From NCBI GenBank assembly GCA_014529385.2, contig CM043945.1, positions 91,651,112 to 91,715,111 of the forward strand: 64,000 nucleotides of DNA. The letters are read 5' to 3'. The notes below the pieces were generated by a model. That model did no database searches and had not been told where the DNA came from. It worked only from the letters and a program-made list of their open reading frames with translations. A program made the translations under genes and the position numbers. Source of the DNA: Adiantum capillus-veneris. Taxonomy: Eukaryota; Streptophyta; Polypodiopsida; Polypodiales; Pteridaceae. This document shows positions 1-11,305 of this stretch, piece by piece. The stretch's first letter is position 1. Each line of letters opens with the position of its first letter.

Positions 1-892
1 ACCAACACCATATAGAATCATGTGTTTTGAAGGCCATAGGGTCCCCTGCATGCTAGTAAGAACCTCTCTATGCTCTACATTGGCATCCTATGGCCCCACG
101 GCCACAAGGTGGCCTCAATGTTTTAAAGAAACACTTCATCAGGGTTTTCTGGTAACCTATGACCCCAGGGCCATATGGTGATCTCCATGCAGGTAAAAAC
201 CACTATTTGATCTATATTGAGGAGACCTTGTGGGATGAATTCCATAGGGTCCCCTCTATGCTAGTAAGAACCTATGTTTACTCTATAATGGCACCCTGTG
301 GGCTGAAGGTCATAGGGTTCCCTCTATGCTACTAAGAATCTCTTTGTGCTCTATCCTCTATCGTCTATGATCTATGATCTATCTTGACTTCCTATGGCCC
401 CAAGACCACAAGGTGCCCTCATTGTTTCCAAAAACACCTCATTGTTTTGCTATGGCCCCAGGGCCATAGCTCTCTATGCCGATATAAAGCACCATTTGCT
501 CTATATTAGCTCCCTAAGGCCTGAAGGCCATAGGGTTTGCCTCAAGGGCCCCAAGGGTGCTCTCTATGCCAATGAAAAATACTATTTGCTCTATATTGAG
601 AAGACCTTGTGGGATGAAGGCCATAGGAACCCTTCTATGATGGATTTTTGACAACCAATCCCCCTAGGTCAGGATGTTCTATATGCTAGTAAAAACACTA
701 TTTTCTCTACATTGGCACCATGCGACTTGAAAGCCATATGATCCCCTATATTCTAGTAAGAGCCTCTCCATGCTCTATAATGGCACCCTTTGGCCTGAAG
801 GCCATAGGGTCCGATCTTTGCTAGTAAGAACCCATCTATGCTATATATTGGCACCCTATGGCCTTTAGGCCATAGCGTCCCATGTATGCTAG
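1..892. repeat. Degenerate satellite array, segment 1
   Basis: The stretch is built from imperfect units of roughly 68-70 bp. They carry phrases such as CTATGCTAGTAAGAACC, CTCTATATTGGCACC and ATGGCC-TGAA-GGCCAT, and alternate with related units (ATGGCCCCAAGGCCACAAGG, GTTTTGGCACC, ATAAAGCACTATTTG). The centre of a typical unit is an inverted repeat with an 11-bp stem (ACCCTATGGCC / GGCCATAGGGT) and a TGAA loop. The array resumes at 16358 and again at 22451, so the three pieces are one array split by insertions. Short open frames in it, for example 394-651, are by-products of the repeat and not genes. Confidence 0.8.
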
Positions 893-1815
893 TGAGGGCG
901 AGATTTTTGAAATGGGGCCTCTAAACCCAAACCAATGGGCCTATCCTCACCAAATGTTCGTAAAGAGGTACGCACACTACTTGGGGCACCACCTTCTTTT
1001 GGGAGTGGAGAAGGAAACCAATCAAAATAACACTTGCACTCACCCACTCAGGCAACACACTTTGAGAACCCTTACTCTATGTACACTTTGGACACTTGAC
1101 ACCATCAACGATTATGCAACCCAATGCCGTGTATCAAATGCAAATATGCAATTTGTGGAATAGCATTCACTTTCTCCCCATAAGAATACCCATGATACAT
1201 CCAAACTCCTCCTCTTTCAAGCACTCATCAAAAAACATTATGCGCACAAGACCTGCCTCTCAAACACACAAAAGAATCACCTACATCGAACTAACACACT
1301 TTGCATAGAGAGCTCATCTCCATCTATGCAATGCCGTGACAAATAAAATCACCATGAGAGGTAGCCACATGCATATGTAATGAAGCAAAAGAGAGTTGGA
1401 GTGAGAATTTCCTTTAGACTAATTGAATAAGTGTTGAGAAAAAAACCAATGGTAAATTGAAAGTAGAACACTTACTTGTTTTCTCGCACACCTTTTAAGG
1501 GGTAGACAGACGCTGGCTAACCATCACGAATTGCGACACTTGATTGTTTGGGGATGATTTAATGATCATTAACATAACCATGAGAGAGATCATGATGTAT
1601 GTACAAGTTATTGAGGTGCTACAATTATTTATTGGGTTGATAGAGTAAGAGATTGTAGAATAGAATGAGTGGAGGATAGAGTTGCACTTCCTCCAAAGAG
1701 GAGGGTTAGGAGGGAGGATGTGAAAGAGGCAGAGTTGGGGATTTCTCTACTATTGATCAAGAACAACATGAAGTTGAAAATATAGGTGTGTGTCATTGAG
1801 TCTTTCCAAGGGGGC

Positions 1816-1823
1816 TATTTATA
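1816..1823 (-). promoter_or_regulatory. TATA box of the G1 LTR promoter (3' LTR copy)
   Basis: The minus strand reads CTATAAATAGCCCC here, a canonical plant TATA box. It is conserved at 9990-9997 in the 5' LTR, where it would drive the element towards lower coordinates. Confidence 0.6.
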
Positions 1824-1847
1824 GTTGTGTAGGAGTGGGATTGTGCT

Positions 1848-1886
1848 ACACTTAATTAGGGTGAGTGATTAGCCCTAATTAAGTGT
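1848..1886. repeat. 14-bp stem hairpin in G1 LTR
   Basis: ACACTTAATTAGGG at 1848-1861 is the exact inverse of CCCTAATTAAGTGT at 1873-1886, leaving an 11-nt loop. It lies about 25 bp upstream of the minus-strand TATA box. The same hairpin is intact at 10022-10060 in the other LTR. Confidence 0.8.
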
Positions 1887-2960
1887 CCTTTGACCACTCA
1901 TTGAATATTGGACATAATAGGGACTAGTTTTTCACCAAAAATATCATTTTAGACCATGAAGGCTCCATAGGGGTGCATAATGTAGGTGGGCCCCACCATG
2001 AGGGCCTACGGGTGGCTCCTACGGGGTATCTCAACTTGTCTGTCTTGGCATTTAGAAAGCATCTTTAGGTTAGTCCCATCACATGCAAGTGACCTTGAAC
2101 ACTCATTGCTCTTCTAGAAGATGAGTAGGGGAAAAATAAGATCTCACTCTCTTGATTTACTTGATTTACAATTCCCTTTTGCTGCGAATCTGACAGATTT
2201 ACACTATTTTGACCATAACTTTTTACCTGTAGCTCGGAATGACATGCTTCAAAAGGCAAATTTGACCTTCTCAACATGTTTGATATGAATTTGGACTATT
2301 CTTCACTCCCATGCACCAAGGAATTCGGTTTTGAAGGTCCACACTAGGCTAGGGAACCTTTTGCTTCCAAGTCTTCTTGTATGGGCCCTTTGCTTGTATG
2401 CATCCAAGGGGATTCATGCTTTTTCAAAAGACTATGATGCTTAAACAAATAGAGGAGGGCCCAATATTATTTTCTTGTGAAAATAATATACAATTGGAGT
2501 CTTTTTGAAAAGAGAAAAACTATATGTATATTCTTAAGAGATATTGGGCCACCTATGTAGGGGGGATAGAAGACTTGTAGAGATGGACCATAATCTTTGG
2601 TAAAGACAAGTGGAGAGTTGATTTCCATGGTAATTTATCTATATGGGATGGAAGATGGATATATTATTTTTCTACTGCTAATTCACAAGAGGTAAGAAAG
2701 TTTGGGGGTAGATAGTTGGTTATTGTATGCTTACTTTTATTTACAAAGCAAAAAAGAAAAGGGTGGTAATATAAATATATGACTAAGGTGACATTTTTGG
2801 GAAGAGTACAATGTATGTGTCGCCACAAAGGTTAAACAAAGAGGGGGATTTTACTCTAGATAACTTAATAGCGTAGAAAAATATATACACATATGAGGAA
2901 GAGGACGTTGAGTAGGCTGAAAAATGTTGCAAAAAGATGGTTACCATTTTATGCCACTCA

Positions 2961-3131
2961 TATTAGCCCTCCCCCAAGCCTAGAGATATTCATATCTTTA
3001 CGAGGATGGTGTTGCTTCTTTTTCTTCTTTTTTTTTCTCTTTTTTTGTCTTTTTTCCTTTTCCACTTTTTTTTTTTCAATAGGAGGAGTGTCATGCACTC
3101 TTTTACTCCATTAGACCTGCTTTTCATTACC
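2961..3131 (-). other. G1 polypurine tract and T-rich run
   Basis: Immediately inside the 3' LTR the minus strand carries the purine run GGGGGAGGG (plus-strand 2967-2975), the expected primer for plus-strand DNA synthesis. Beyond it, 3010-3085 is almost pure T on the plus strand (A on the minus strand). I see no gene in it; apparent open frames there are low-complexity. Confidence 0.7.
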
Positions 3132-3335
3132 TCAATCCCATACATCGGAGATGGGAGGGTTGCCTTGGGTATGTTCAGATTCCAAGGCTGGTTCTTCTTT
3201 GCACATCAAAGCTTTAAAAATAGGTGGAGCATTTGCCAAGCCGAAGGGAGCCATGCCAATTTGGATCTTAGACGATGTAGGCAGATGACTTCCTATCAAC
3301 GGATTGATACGTTGAAAGTAGGGCTTTAATCTCAT
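3132..3335 (-). pseudogene. Shifted C-terminal tail of G1 integrase
   Basis: The integrase frame stops at 3334-3332 just after residues KTRVNG. The next frame continues MRLKPYF, the usual end of gypsy integrases of this type. A one-base shift therefore separates the main integrase from this tail. The remaining roughly 55 residues include MAPFGLANAPPIF, which resembles an RT box but has no other RT sequence around it. I treat it as the end of the polyprotein. Confidence 0.55.
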
Positions 3336-4693
3336 CCATTGACTCTTGTCTTGTGGAGTTTTCCTGATAAATCTACTAATCTGTAACTACCATTCCCAAA
3401 CTTTGTTTTTATCATGAAAGGTCCCTCCCATCTTTGCAAAAACTTTTCGTCAAGTCGAGTATCAAGTCGGTTATCATAGCGAAGAACCAACATACCTTCC
3501 TTCAATCCTTTCCCCTTGAGCTTCTTGTTGATTTTGTCCCTTTGGCTTGTCGCTTTGGTGATGTAGTGATCAATGGACTCTTCTCTATCTAGCTCAAGTC
3601 GTTGGAGATCTAAGATCCTTTCATGTAGAACCTCTTTTGGTTTTTTTGCCACTCTTGCAAGAACGCGCAAGCTTGAGAGATCTACCTCAATGGGGGGAAG
3701 TGCCTTCTGTCCATAAACTAGATGAAAAGGGGTGAATTGGGTAGATACCTTGAAAGATGTCCTATATGCCCAAAGAGCAGCCGTCAAATGGCGATCCCAA
3801 TCATTAGGCCGGTCCACAACCTGCTTAGAAATGATCTTACATATCATTCCATTCACTTTTTCCACCAATCCATTGCATTGAGGATAGTAGGGTGTGGAAT
3901 ACAGGTGTTTCACTTTTAACCTCCTCAAGAGATCATTCAGAAGATCATCCCTAAAACCCGGGCCTCGATCTGATAAGATTTCTAGGGGTGTTCCAAACCT
4001 ACTACAAATATGATAAAAAATAAACTTTGATACCTCTTCAGCTGTGATTCGGGTTGTGCTTGTTGCTTCCGCCCATCGTGTCATGTAGTCCACACCCATG
4101 ATGATGAAAACCTTCCCTGTAGAAGTACGAGGTAGGGGACCTATTGCATCCACACCCCACTTTTCAAAAGGGCCATAAGATATTATTGGGAATCGAGGCT
4201 CATATGTTAGTCGTCTATCCCCAGTAATTGGGCATGGCTTACATGCCTTACACCAATATTGGACATCACGATGTAAGCTCGGCCAAATAAACCCTGCTTG
4301 TAAAATCTTTCTACTTGTAATATCTTGAGAAAAGTGACCACCACAGACATCATCATGACATGAAACAAGAATTTTCTCTATCTCTTGCACACCTGGTACT
4401 CTCCTCAAGACCAAATCTTTCCCTTTGTGATATAAATCATCCCCGATCAACTGGTAAGGTGTGGCCTTCTTAACTAGTCTATGTCTTTGCACCTTGTCTA
4501 AGTGTTTGGGACACTCACCTGCTTGTAGAAAGAAGATAATGTCTTTTAGCTCCTCTTGACCTTGATATTTGGGTTCATATAGTTTCACACCTCCTACCGC
4601 CATTTGAAGCTTTTCATTTGCGAGTAAGTCTGCTTCCTTGTTATGAGTTCTCACAATGTGTTGTACCTGTGTTGCTTTAAAACCCTTCATCAA
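3332..4693 (-). pseudogene. G1 RNase H end and integrase
   Basis: The first residues (VRTHNKEADLLAN) complete the second RNase H and hold its last catalytic aspartate. Next comes the integrase zinc-binding HHCC region (HDDVCGGHF ... CKACKPC), then the catalytic core. The core's D, D and E are visible in VDAIGPLPR, SDRGPGFR and LVEKVNG. A C-terminal region with LRYDNRLDTRLDEKF and WEGPF follows. Integrase joins the element's cDNA into target DNA. The frame continues in register from the RNase H segment upstream across a TGA at 4744-4742, where related proteins usually have tryptophan. The 453-residue piece is otherwise open. Confidence 0.9.
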
Positions 4694-4741
4694 AGCTCTT
4701 ACACTACTAAGCCACTCAAACAGTGTACGATTCTTGCACTT

Positions 4742-5557
4742 TCAAGTCCCTTGGATTTGCCTGACCACTAGCAAAGAATCACCTTTTATAATAATTCTTT
4801 GTATGCCTAATTCTTTGCATTCTTCTAACCCAAGGGTTAGAGCAGCATACTCAGCCTCATTGTTAGAGTGAACGTTAGGTAGAGTGATACCTTTTCTAAC
4901 CATTACCTCCTTTTGTGGGTTCAAAATGATGATCCCCCCTGCTGCTTTGTCTTGTTGGCGTTGATAATCTCCGTCAAAGCATAAAGTATGGGCATTATCA
5001 ATCTCCTTAACTTTGAACTTTTTTGAGCCTTCCTCTCTTTGTAGTCGTGATCCTTCCATTTCTCTCACTTTGTAGGTGAGAATGTCTGCAAGTCCTGCTC
5101 TTATGCTATCTTCTACAAGGAAAGTGTATTCAAATTCTTGGAGTTCAAGCACCCACTTTGCTATTCTAGATGAGAGGCTCATGTGTTGTACTACATATGG
5201 TAGATTGTGCTCTAAGGTGAGAAAAACAAATGGCACAGGGAGAAGATACGATCGAAACTTCCTTACCGCAAACAAGATTGCAAAGACCACTTTCTCCATT
5301 TTAGTGTATCCCTTCTCGGCCGGAGTCATCACCTTGCTTGCAAAATAGATCGGCCTCATGTATGATGTTTTAGGATCTTTTTGCATCAAAACAACACCAA
5401 TTGCTTCGAAACCTACACTTGGAGTGACATAGTAGGTCTCCTTTGGATCTGGTGGCATTAGGATTGGGAGAGAGCTAAGAATGCCCTTCACTTCCTGAAA
5501 ACATTTTGCATGTTCCCTCCCCCATTCAAATGTAGATTGGCTTGCCAACCTATGCAA
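4742..5557 (-). pseudogene. G1 dual RNase H region
   Basis: Two RNase H-type domains lie in tandem. The first (about residues 1-120) is the usual gypsy RNase H tether to RT. It keeps the glutamate region (YTKMEKVVFAI), but the positions expected to hold catalytic aspartates read TPS and LEHN, so it looks inactive. The second (about residues 185 to the end) is archaeal/plant-type RNase H, with D, E and D in CFDGDYQ, NNEAEYAAL and IKGDSLL; its last D lies past the stop in the next segment. Dual RNase H with a degenerate first copy is characteristic of Tat-lineage plant gypsy elements. A TGA at 4744-4742 interrupts the second domain. Confidence 0.88.
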
Positions 5558-6590
5558 AGGGGCGATGGCTTCTGCTAGGAGATGGATGAAGGTGAGACAT
5601 GTACCTCACTTTGTGGTTGAAGGTCATTAGCTCCTTAGTTGTTGTTGGTGGAGATAATGACAAAAGGGCCTCTACTTTAGAGGGATCCACTTGAATTCCT
5701 TGTGAAGAAACCACATGGCCTAGCAAAACCACCTGAGATTAACCGATATGACACTTCTCTGGGTTGAGTTGTCCCCCAAATTGATGGAGCCTCTTAAGCC
5801 CCTCGTCAACCTTTTGGCAGTGAAGTGATCTACAACTATAAATACAGAAATCATCCATAAAGACTCTTATAGATTTTCCAAAGAATGACTGAAATACAAA
5901 TATTGTGAATCTCATGAAGGTGCTAGGAGCATTGGTGAGCCCAAAAGGCATTACTCTGAATGCAAAACATCCCCAAGGTGTGATGAAGGTGGTTTTTGGT
6001 TGGTCCTCTTCTGCTATTCTAATTTGAAAATATCCTGAATACCCATCACACACAGTGTAGCATTCGTGACCTGCTACTTCATTCAAAATTTCATCTTGGA
6101 AAGGGAGAGGGAAGTGGTCCCTCTTTGTCGTAGCGTTGAGGGGTTTGTAATCCGTGCAGAACCTCCACTTACCATTCTTCTTGGGAGTGACTACAATAGG
6201 TGATACCCATTCGGCGTTGGATACTGGATAGATGAAGCCAGCCTTCAAGAGTCGATTCACTTCTTGTAGGAGAGCCTTTTGTTGCATAGATCCTAGTCGC
6301 CTTAACTTTTGAGCCACGGGTTTGGTCCCTGGTTTCAATTCAATTTGATGCTCTATTACATCTACACCTCTTATTTGTGAGTAGTCAGTGATAAAAAAAT
6401 TGGGATACCTCCTTAACATATTGATGTAGGACCTCTTCTCCTCACAAGTAATATCTTTTGCTAGCATCTTCTCAAATCCTTTTTCAAGGTGGTGGCATCT
6501 TTCATCCCCTCGTGTGTGATTGTCTGTTGGCTTTTCTTTTACAGAAACACCTTGGGTGTTGGCGTTGAATACAATTCCCATTACCTCCAA
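5550..6590 (-). pseudogene. G1 reverse transcriptase
   Basis: This is the gypsy RT, copying element RNA into cDNA. It shows WVSPIVVTPKKNGKWRFCTD, YKPLNATTKRDHFPLP, the substrate-binding MPFGLTNAPSTF, and the catalytic box FMDDFCIYS (a variant of YMDD with both aspartates). It stays in the same frame as gag-protease. A TAA at 5741-5739 interrupts just before VVLLGHVVSSQGI, the start of the RT connection region at 5732. A one-base shift near 5590 then moves the frame into the RNase H region. The leading residues are strongly acidic (SEEES-type), as in linkers between protease and RT. Confidence 0.9.
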
Positions 6591-6716
6591 AGAAGACTCC
6601 TCTTCACTGGTTGATGCAATGGTTGATGCTTCCTCATCACTTGAGTAAGGACTCTCCTCCTCGCTCGCTTCATCTGCCGTGGTTTCATAGTTGATATCTA
6701 GTTGCTTTCCTTCTCG

Positions 6717-8450
6717 TCAATCATACACCACCGGTTGACCCTTCTTAAGAATCAAACGACCACTTCCCCATTTTTGATCTGCATTCACAGCAATGAGCCA
6801 AGGCCTCCCTAGGATGATGGGATAGCCCTCCCCCTTAGCTGGCATGACATACATATCCACTCGTGCATCTATGTTACATACAGAGACTTTTACATTTTCA
6901 ATGATCCCCAAACACTTTACACTTGAGTTGTTGGCTAGCCTAGCTTGACAATTAGAGGACTTTGTAATTTCAAGCCCTAACCTGTTCATTGATTTTTCCG
7001 TGATCACACACATTTGAGCTCCACCATCAACATATACATTAGACACCATTTTACCCCTTATGTAAGCATCCACAATGGGTTCCACATCTTTTTGTAGCTT
7101 TGAGGCCACAACCTTAATGGAAAGATTTGCTTTCTTTTTTGGAATTCTTGTACTTACCAACTTTGGCCATTGCCTTCTTACTTTGGCTGATAGGTGTAGA
7201 AGTTGAGGCCATGAAATGTTTGGCTTTTGGGTTTGTAAATCCTCCAGGATGTTGTAGGGCTCTAGCCCCTTTCCCAATGGGAAGTCGTTGATACCAATTT
7301 CCCTTCGCCTTGATCTTTTCTTCTTGCTACTTTCAGCTTCTTCCATCTTTGACTTCTTCTTCTTGTCCCTTCTGGCTGAATTTGTTCCTTCACTTCTCAT
7401 GTCTTCATCCTTATCATGTGCTCTTGTGCGTTTTTCTGCCGGCATAACATCAAAGTTTAGAGTATGCTCATCTATTACCTCTTCTAGCTTGATGATGTTA
7501 ACTCCTCTTTCTTCCTCCTCATGTGGGACGGGAGGTATATTTGCTGGTGGTGGTGGTCGATGAAGGATTTGTGGGCCTTGAGCTAGTTCTTGCTGCACAG
7601 TGAGAGGAGGCAATCTAGGGGGGTATATGTCTCCCGGAAGTCGCCTTGGATGTGGAGAATTGTACATTCCATGGCCCATTTCATTGCAATTCCAGCATCG
7701 TAACTCTTGAGCTTTTCTTTGTTGATTGCGATTCCCTTCTCTTGGTTGTCGTTGTTGAGGTAGGCCCTGTACTAGATTCAGAGTGAGGTTCTCAAGCTGT
7801 TGTGTTAGCCTTTGTAAAACCTCTTGTTGAGAGTTATCTCCTATTTGTGAAGATTGTGCAAGAGGGGCCCTAACTGGTGCTTCCATGGTTTGTGAAGAAT
7901 CCCTCTCACTCACTTCATTCAAACCGCTTGCTCTATGTGCTTGGAAGTGTAGTTTTCTAAATTTGATGATGGCTACCTCACATGCTTCTTCGAAGGTGGA
8001 TGGGAATTTTAGCTCTACTTTAGCCTTTAAAAGTGGATACAAGCCAACCATGAATCTCTCTTTTTTTAGAAAGTTAGGTGCACCACCATGATTTTCTAAT
8101 GTAGTCTCCCACCTACCCCATCGATTGACAAACGTTGCTTCATAAGAGGGATAGTCTTCAAGTGATACCTGCTTATGTCCAATAAGACATTTCCATAGTC
8201 CTTTAGAAGTATCACCTTGCCCGAAATTGGAGAGGAAGCTTGCTCGCAGTCTCTCCCAGTTGGACTTGATTTGGGGTTGCAAGGTCTCATACCATGCTTT
8301 AGCTTCTGCTTTTAGAACCAACAGGAAGGCTCGTAGCTTTACTTCCTCTTCATCTCTCCCGGATATGAGATGTGCCATCTCCAAGTTGTCAAGAAACTCT
8401 TGCGCATCTTCCCCACTTCTTGCATAGAACGTGGGAAAATAACTTGACAT
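6717..8450 (-). pseudogene. G1 gag and aspartic protease
   Basis: The 577-residue frame starts at MSSYFPTFYARSGEDAQEFL. Its gag capsid-like part (about residues 1-170) includes WYETLQPQIKSNWERL and FLKKERFMVGLYP. A basic, glutamine-rich nucleocapsid follows, with a degenerate zinc knuckle (CWNCNEMGHGMYN, in which the last cysteine is lost). A charged lysine/serine spacer comes next, then the retropepsin domain near residues 480-577, with the active-site region YVDGGAQMCVI (DGG in place of DSG/DTG) and the flap-end motif IILGRPWL. It ends in TGA at 6719-6717, and the RT frame follows in the same register. I call it non-functional because later parts are broken, although this piece is itself open. 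Confidence 0.88.
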
Positions 8451-9066
8451 TTTGTTTAGACTTTTTGATTTTTTTTTAAAAAAGAAACTTTTCTCTTACG
8501 GGCCGCACAAGATTGTTGACACTATAAATCTGATTACATTAAAATGAAGATGTACACATCCATTGTTAATTCGTACTTTATCATAGGTAGAATAAATGGA
8601 TTAATTGAAGCGAGTGGATCCAAATATCCTCCTTATGATAGATTGAAACTTAAACTTAGTTGCAATGATTATATGAATGGATTGCCGAGCAATAGGCCTA
8701 AAAGGTTCATTGTTTTGATTGTGATTCATGTGCTACTCCTCGTTGTTGGTTTGAAGACCTTGTTCCTTCATATGGCCCTTGAGCACCCCTTCACCACTCC
8801 TTGTTCCTGCCTTTAAAACAAAATGAAAATGTGAACATAATTGATGATTGGAAGTATAATTGGATTGGGTGATGCCAGTATTTCTCTAAGTCTTTCTGCA
8901 CCAAACATAAAAACAATGCGTTGCTGGAAAAAAACTTTTCTATCTAAGTGAACATTTACTCTAATGTGTTGTGCAAATGAAATGGATAGATGGGAACTCC
9001 ATTGTTCATCACTAAAAAATTTAAGGGTAACTTGGAAATATGTTCCTCCGTGGAGGCACCACTTTA
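8451..9066 (-). other. G1 untranslated leader and primer-binding site
   Basis: This stretch separates the 5' LTR from gag and holds no convincing coding sequence. On the minus strand, five bases after the LTR end (TAAAG), the sequence TGGTGCCTCCACGGAGG begins at 9061. TGG at this position is expected for the complement of a tRNA 3' CCA end, so it is the likely primer-binding site. It matches neither the iMet-type nor the Asp-type site used by the other elements in this window, and the tRNA is unidentified. Confidence 0.5.
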
Positions 9067-9989
9067 TGAGGGCGAACTTTTTGAAATGGGGCCTCTAAAC
9101 CCAAACCAATGGGTCTATCCTCACAAAATGTTCATAAAGAGGTACGCACACTACTTGGGGCACCACCTTCTTTTGGGAGTGGAGAAGGAAACCAATCAAA
9201 ATAACACTTGCACTCACCCACTCAAGAAACACACTTTGAGAACCCTTACTCTATGTACACTTTGGACACTTGACACCATCAACAATTATGCAACCCAATC
9301 CCGTGTATCAAATGCAAATATGTAATTTGTGGAATAGCATTCACCTTCTCCCCATAACAATACCCATGATACATCCAAACTCCTCCTCTCTCAAGCACTC
9401 ATCAAAAACCATCATGCGCACAAGACCTGCCTCTCAAACACACAAAAGAATCACCTACATCGAACTAACACACTTTGCATAGAGAGCTCATCTCCATCTA
9501 TGCAATGCCGTGACAAATAAAATCACCATGAGAGGTAGCCACATGCATATGTAATGAAGCAAAAGAGAGTTGGAGTGAGAATTTCCTTTAGACTAATTGA
9601 ATAAGTGTGGAGAAACAAACCAATGGTAAATTGAGAGTAGAACACTTACTTGTTTTCTCGCACACCTTTTAAGGGGTAGACAGACGCTGGCTAACCATCA
9701 CCAATTGCGACACTTGATTTTTTCGGGATGATTTAATGATCATTAACATAACCATGAGAGAGATCATGATGTATGTACAAGTTATTGAGATGCTACAATG
9801 ATTTATTGGGTTGATGGAGTAAGAGATTGTAGAATAGAAAGAGTGGAGGATAGAGTTGCACTTCCTCCAAAGAGGAGCGTTAGGAGGGAGGATGTGAAAG
9901 AGGGAGAGTTGGGGATTTCTCTACTATTGATCAAGAACAACATGAAGTTGAAAATATAGGTGTGTTTCATTGAGTCTTTCCAAGGGGGC

Positions 9990-9997
9990 TATTTATA
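9990..9997 (-). promoter_or_regulatory. TATA box of the G1 5' LTR
   Basis: The minus strand reads TATAAATA, as in the other LTR. Transcription from here would run through the rest of the LTR, the leader and gag. The 14-bp hairpin at 10022-10060 sits just upstream. Confidence 0.6.
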
Positions 9998-10748
9998 GTT
10001 GTGTAGGAGTGGGATTATGCTACACTTAATTAGGGTGAGTGATTAGCCCTAATTAAGTGTCCTTTGACCACTCATTGAATATTGGACATAAAAGGGACTA
10101 TTTTTTCACCAAAAATATCATTTTAGACCGTGAAGGCTCCATAGGGGTGCATAATGTAGGTGGGCCCCACCATGAGGCCCTACGGGTGGCTCCTGCGGGG
10201 TATCTCAACTTGTCTGTCTTGGCATTTAGAAAGCATCTTTAGGTTGGTCCCATCACATGCAAGTGACCTTGAACACTCATTGCTCTTCTAGAAGATGAGT
10301 AGGGAAAAAATAAGATCTCACTCTCTTAATTTACTTGATTTACAGTTCCCTTTTGCTGCGAATCTGACAGATTTACACTATTTTGACCATAACTTTTTAC
10401 CTGTAGCTCGGAATGACATGCTTCAAAAGGAAAATTTGACCTTCTCAACATGTTTCATATGAATTTGGACTATTCTTCACGCCCATGCACCAAGGAATTC
10501 GGTTTGGAAGGTCCACACTAGGCTAGGGAACCTTTTTCTTCCAAGTCTTCTTGTATGGGCCCTTTGCTTGTATGCATCCAAGGGGATTCATGCTTTTTCA
10601 AAAGGCTATGATGCTTAAACAAATAGAGGAGGGCCCAATATTATTTGCTTGTGAAAAGAATATACAATTGGAGTCTTTTTAAAAAGAGAAAAACTATATG
10701 TATATTCTTAAGAGATATTGGGCCACCTATGTAGGGGACATAGAAGAC

Positions 10749-11070
10749 TGTTGAGATGTCGAGCTCTACACCTTGAGTTCGCATCCACTACGGGTCTTGG
10801 CCGCTTACGGCATTTACTCACTGGCGCGTTAGGTGACCGACACGGAGGATCTCTGCCGTTGATTCTACAGCTGGACTACACTTATAGTGCCAGCCTAGTA
10901 CGCTTCTAGCGAGTTCACACTTAGTGATCGCATGTACATATGTGCTACTTTTTAGCTTTAGCACTTAGTCATTTTGTACTCTCTTTTCTGTAAAGAAGAA
11001 GAAGAATATTTCCATCTCTGTGTGCTTTGTGCTTGTTTTGTGTAGCTCTCTTACATCCTCATTCTTTACA
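10749..11070 (+). repeat. C1 5' LTR
   Basis: The 322-bp direct repeat begins TGTTGAGATGTCGAGCTC and ends CATCCTCATTCTTTACA. It is matched by 15574-15966 and by the C2 LTRs. A GAAGAAGAAGAA run lies near its 3' end. Confidence 0.93.
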
Positions 11071-11083
11071 TGGTATCAGAGCC
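11071..11083 (+). other. C1 primer-binding site (initiator Met tRNA type)
   Basis: TGGTATCAGAGCC directly follows the 5' LTR. It is the standard plant copia primer-binding site, complementary to the 3' end of initiator methionine tRNA. Confidence 0.92.
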
Positions 11084-11305
11084 TGGTGCAGGCAAGAGAG
11101 GCTAAGAGAGCAAGAGCATCACAAGTTTCTGAACAGGTCTCCAAAGTGCAGTATACAGAGATTTACTATACAAGTACAGTGGTTGTATGTACGCTTGATT
11201 GTGGACACTCGTTGAGTGTAGAAAGCGTTACAGGTACCACGATAGCAGGTGCAGCAGATTTGCAGGTTTTTGCAGATTGCAGCTATTTTGTCTTACTGCT
11301 TCAAG

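Larger units (their letters stand above)
893..2960 (-). repeat. 3' LTR of G1 (uninterrupted copy)
   Basis: Reading from TGAGGGCGA at 893 to ATGCCACTCA at 2960, this 2068-bp segment is a near-identical direct copy of 9067-10748 joined to 15972-16357. On the minus strand it begins TGAGTGGCAT and ends CGCCCTCA. The purine-rich tract adjoins it at 2961, which fixes it as the 3' LTR. It carries a TATA box and a strong hairpin. Small frames inside it, such as 882-1308, recur in the other LTR and are not genes. Confidence 0.93.

Noticed and set aside
1-892. CRISPR-like array of repeats and spacers
   Set aside because: Units are degenerate, contiguous and of variable length, with no unique spacers, and the context is plant retrotransposons.
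882-1308. Small protein genes (93 and 70 residues), recurring at 8990-9482
   Set aside because: Both copies lie inside the G1 LTRs, so their duplication is explained by the LTR, and they show no codon-level conservation.
2893-3329. Plus-strand hydrophobic proteins with phenylalanine runs
   Set aside because: They are translations of the poly-T tract next to the G1 polypurine tract.
8544-8816. Plus-strand 90-residue protein
   Set aside because: It lies antisense in the G1 leader and has no motif; chance frame.
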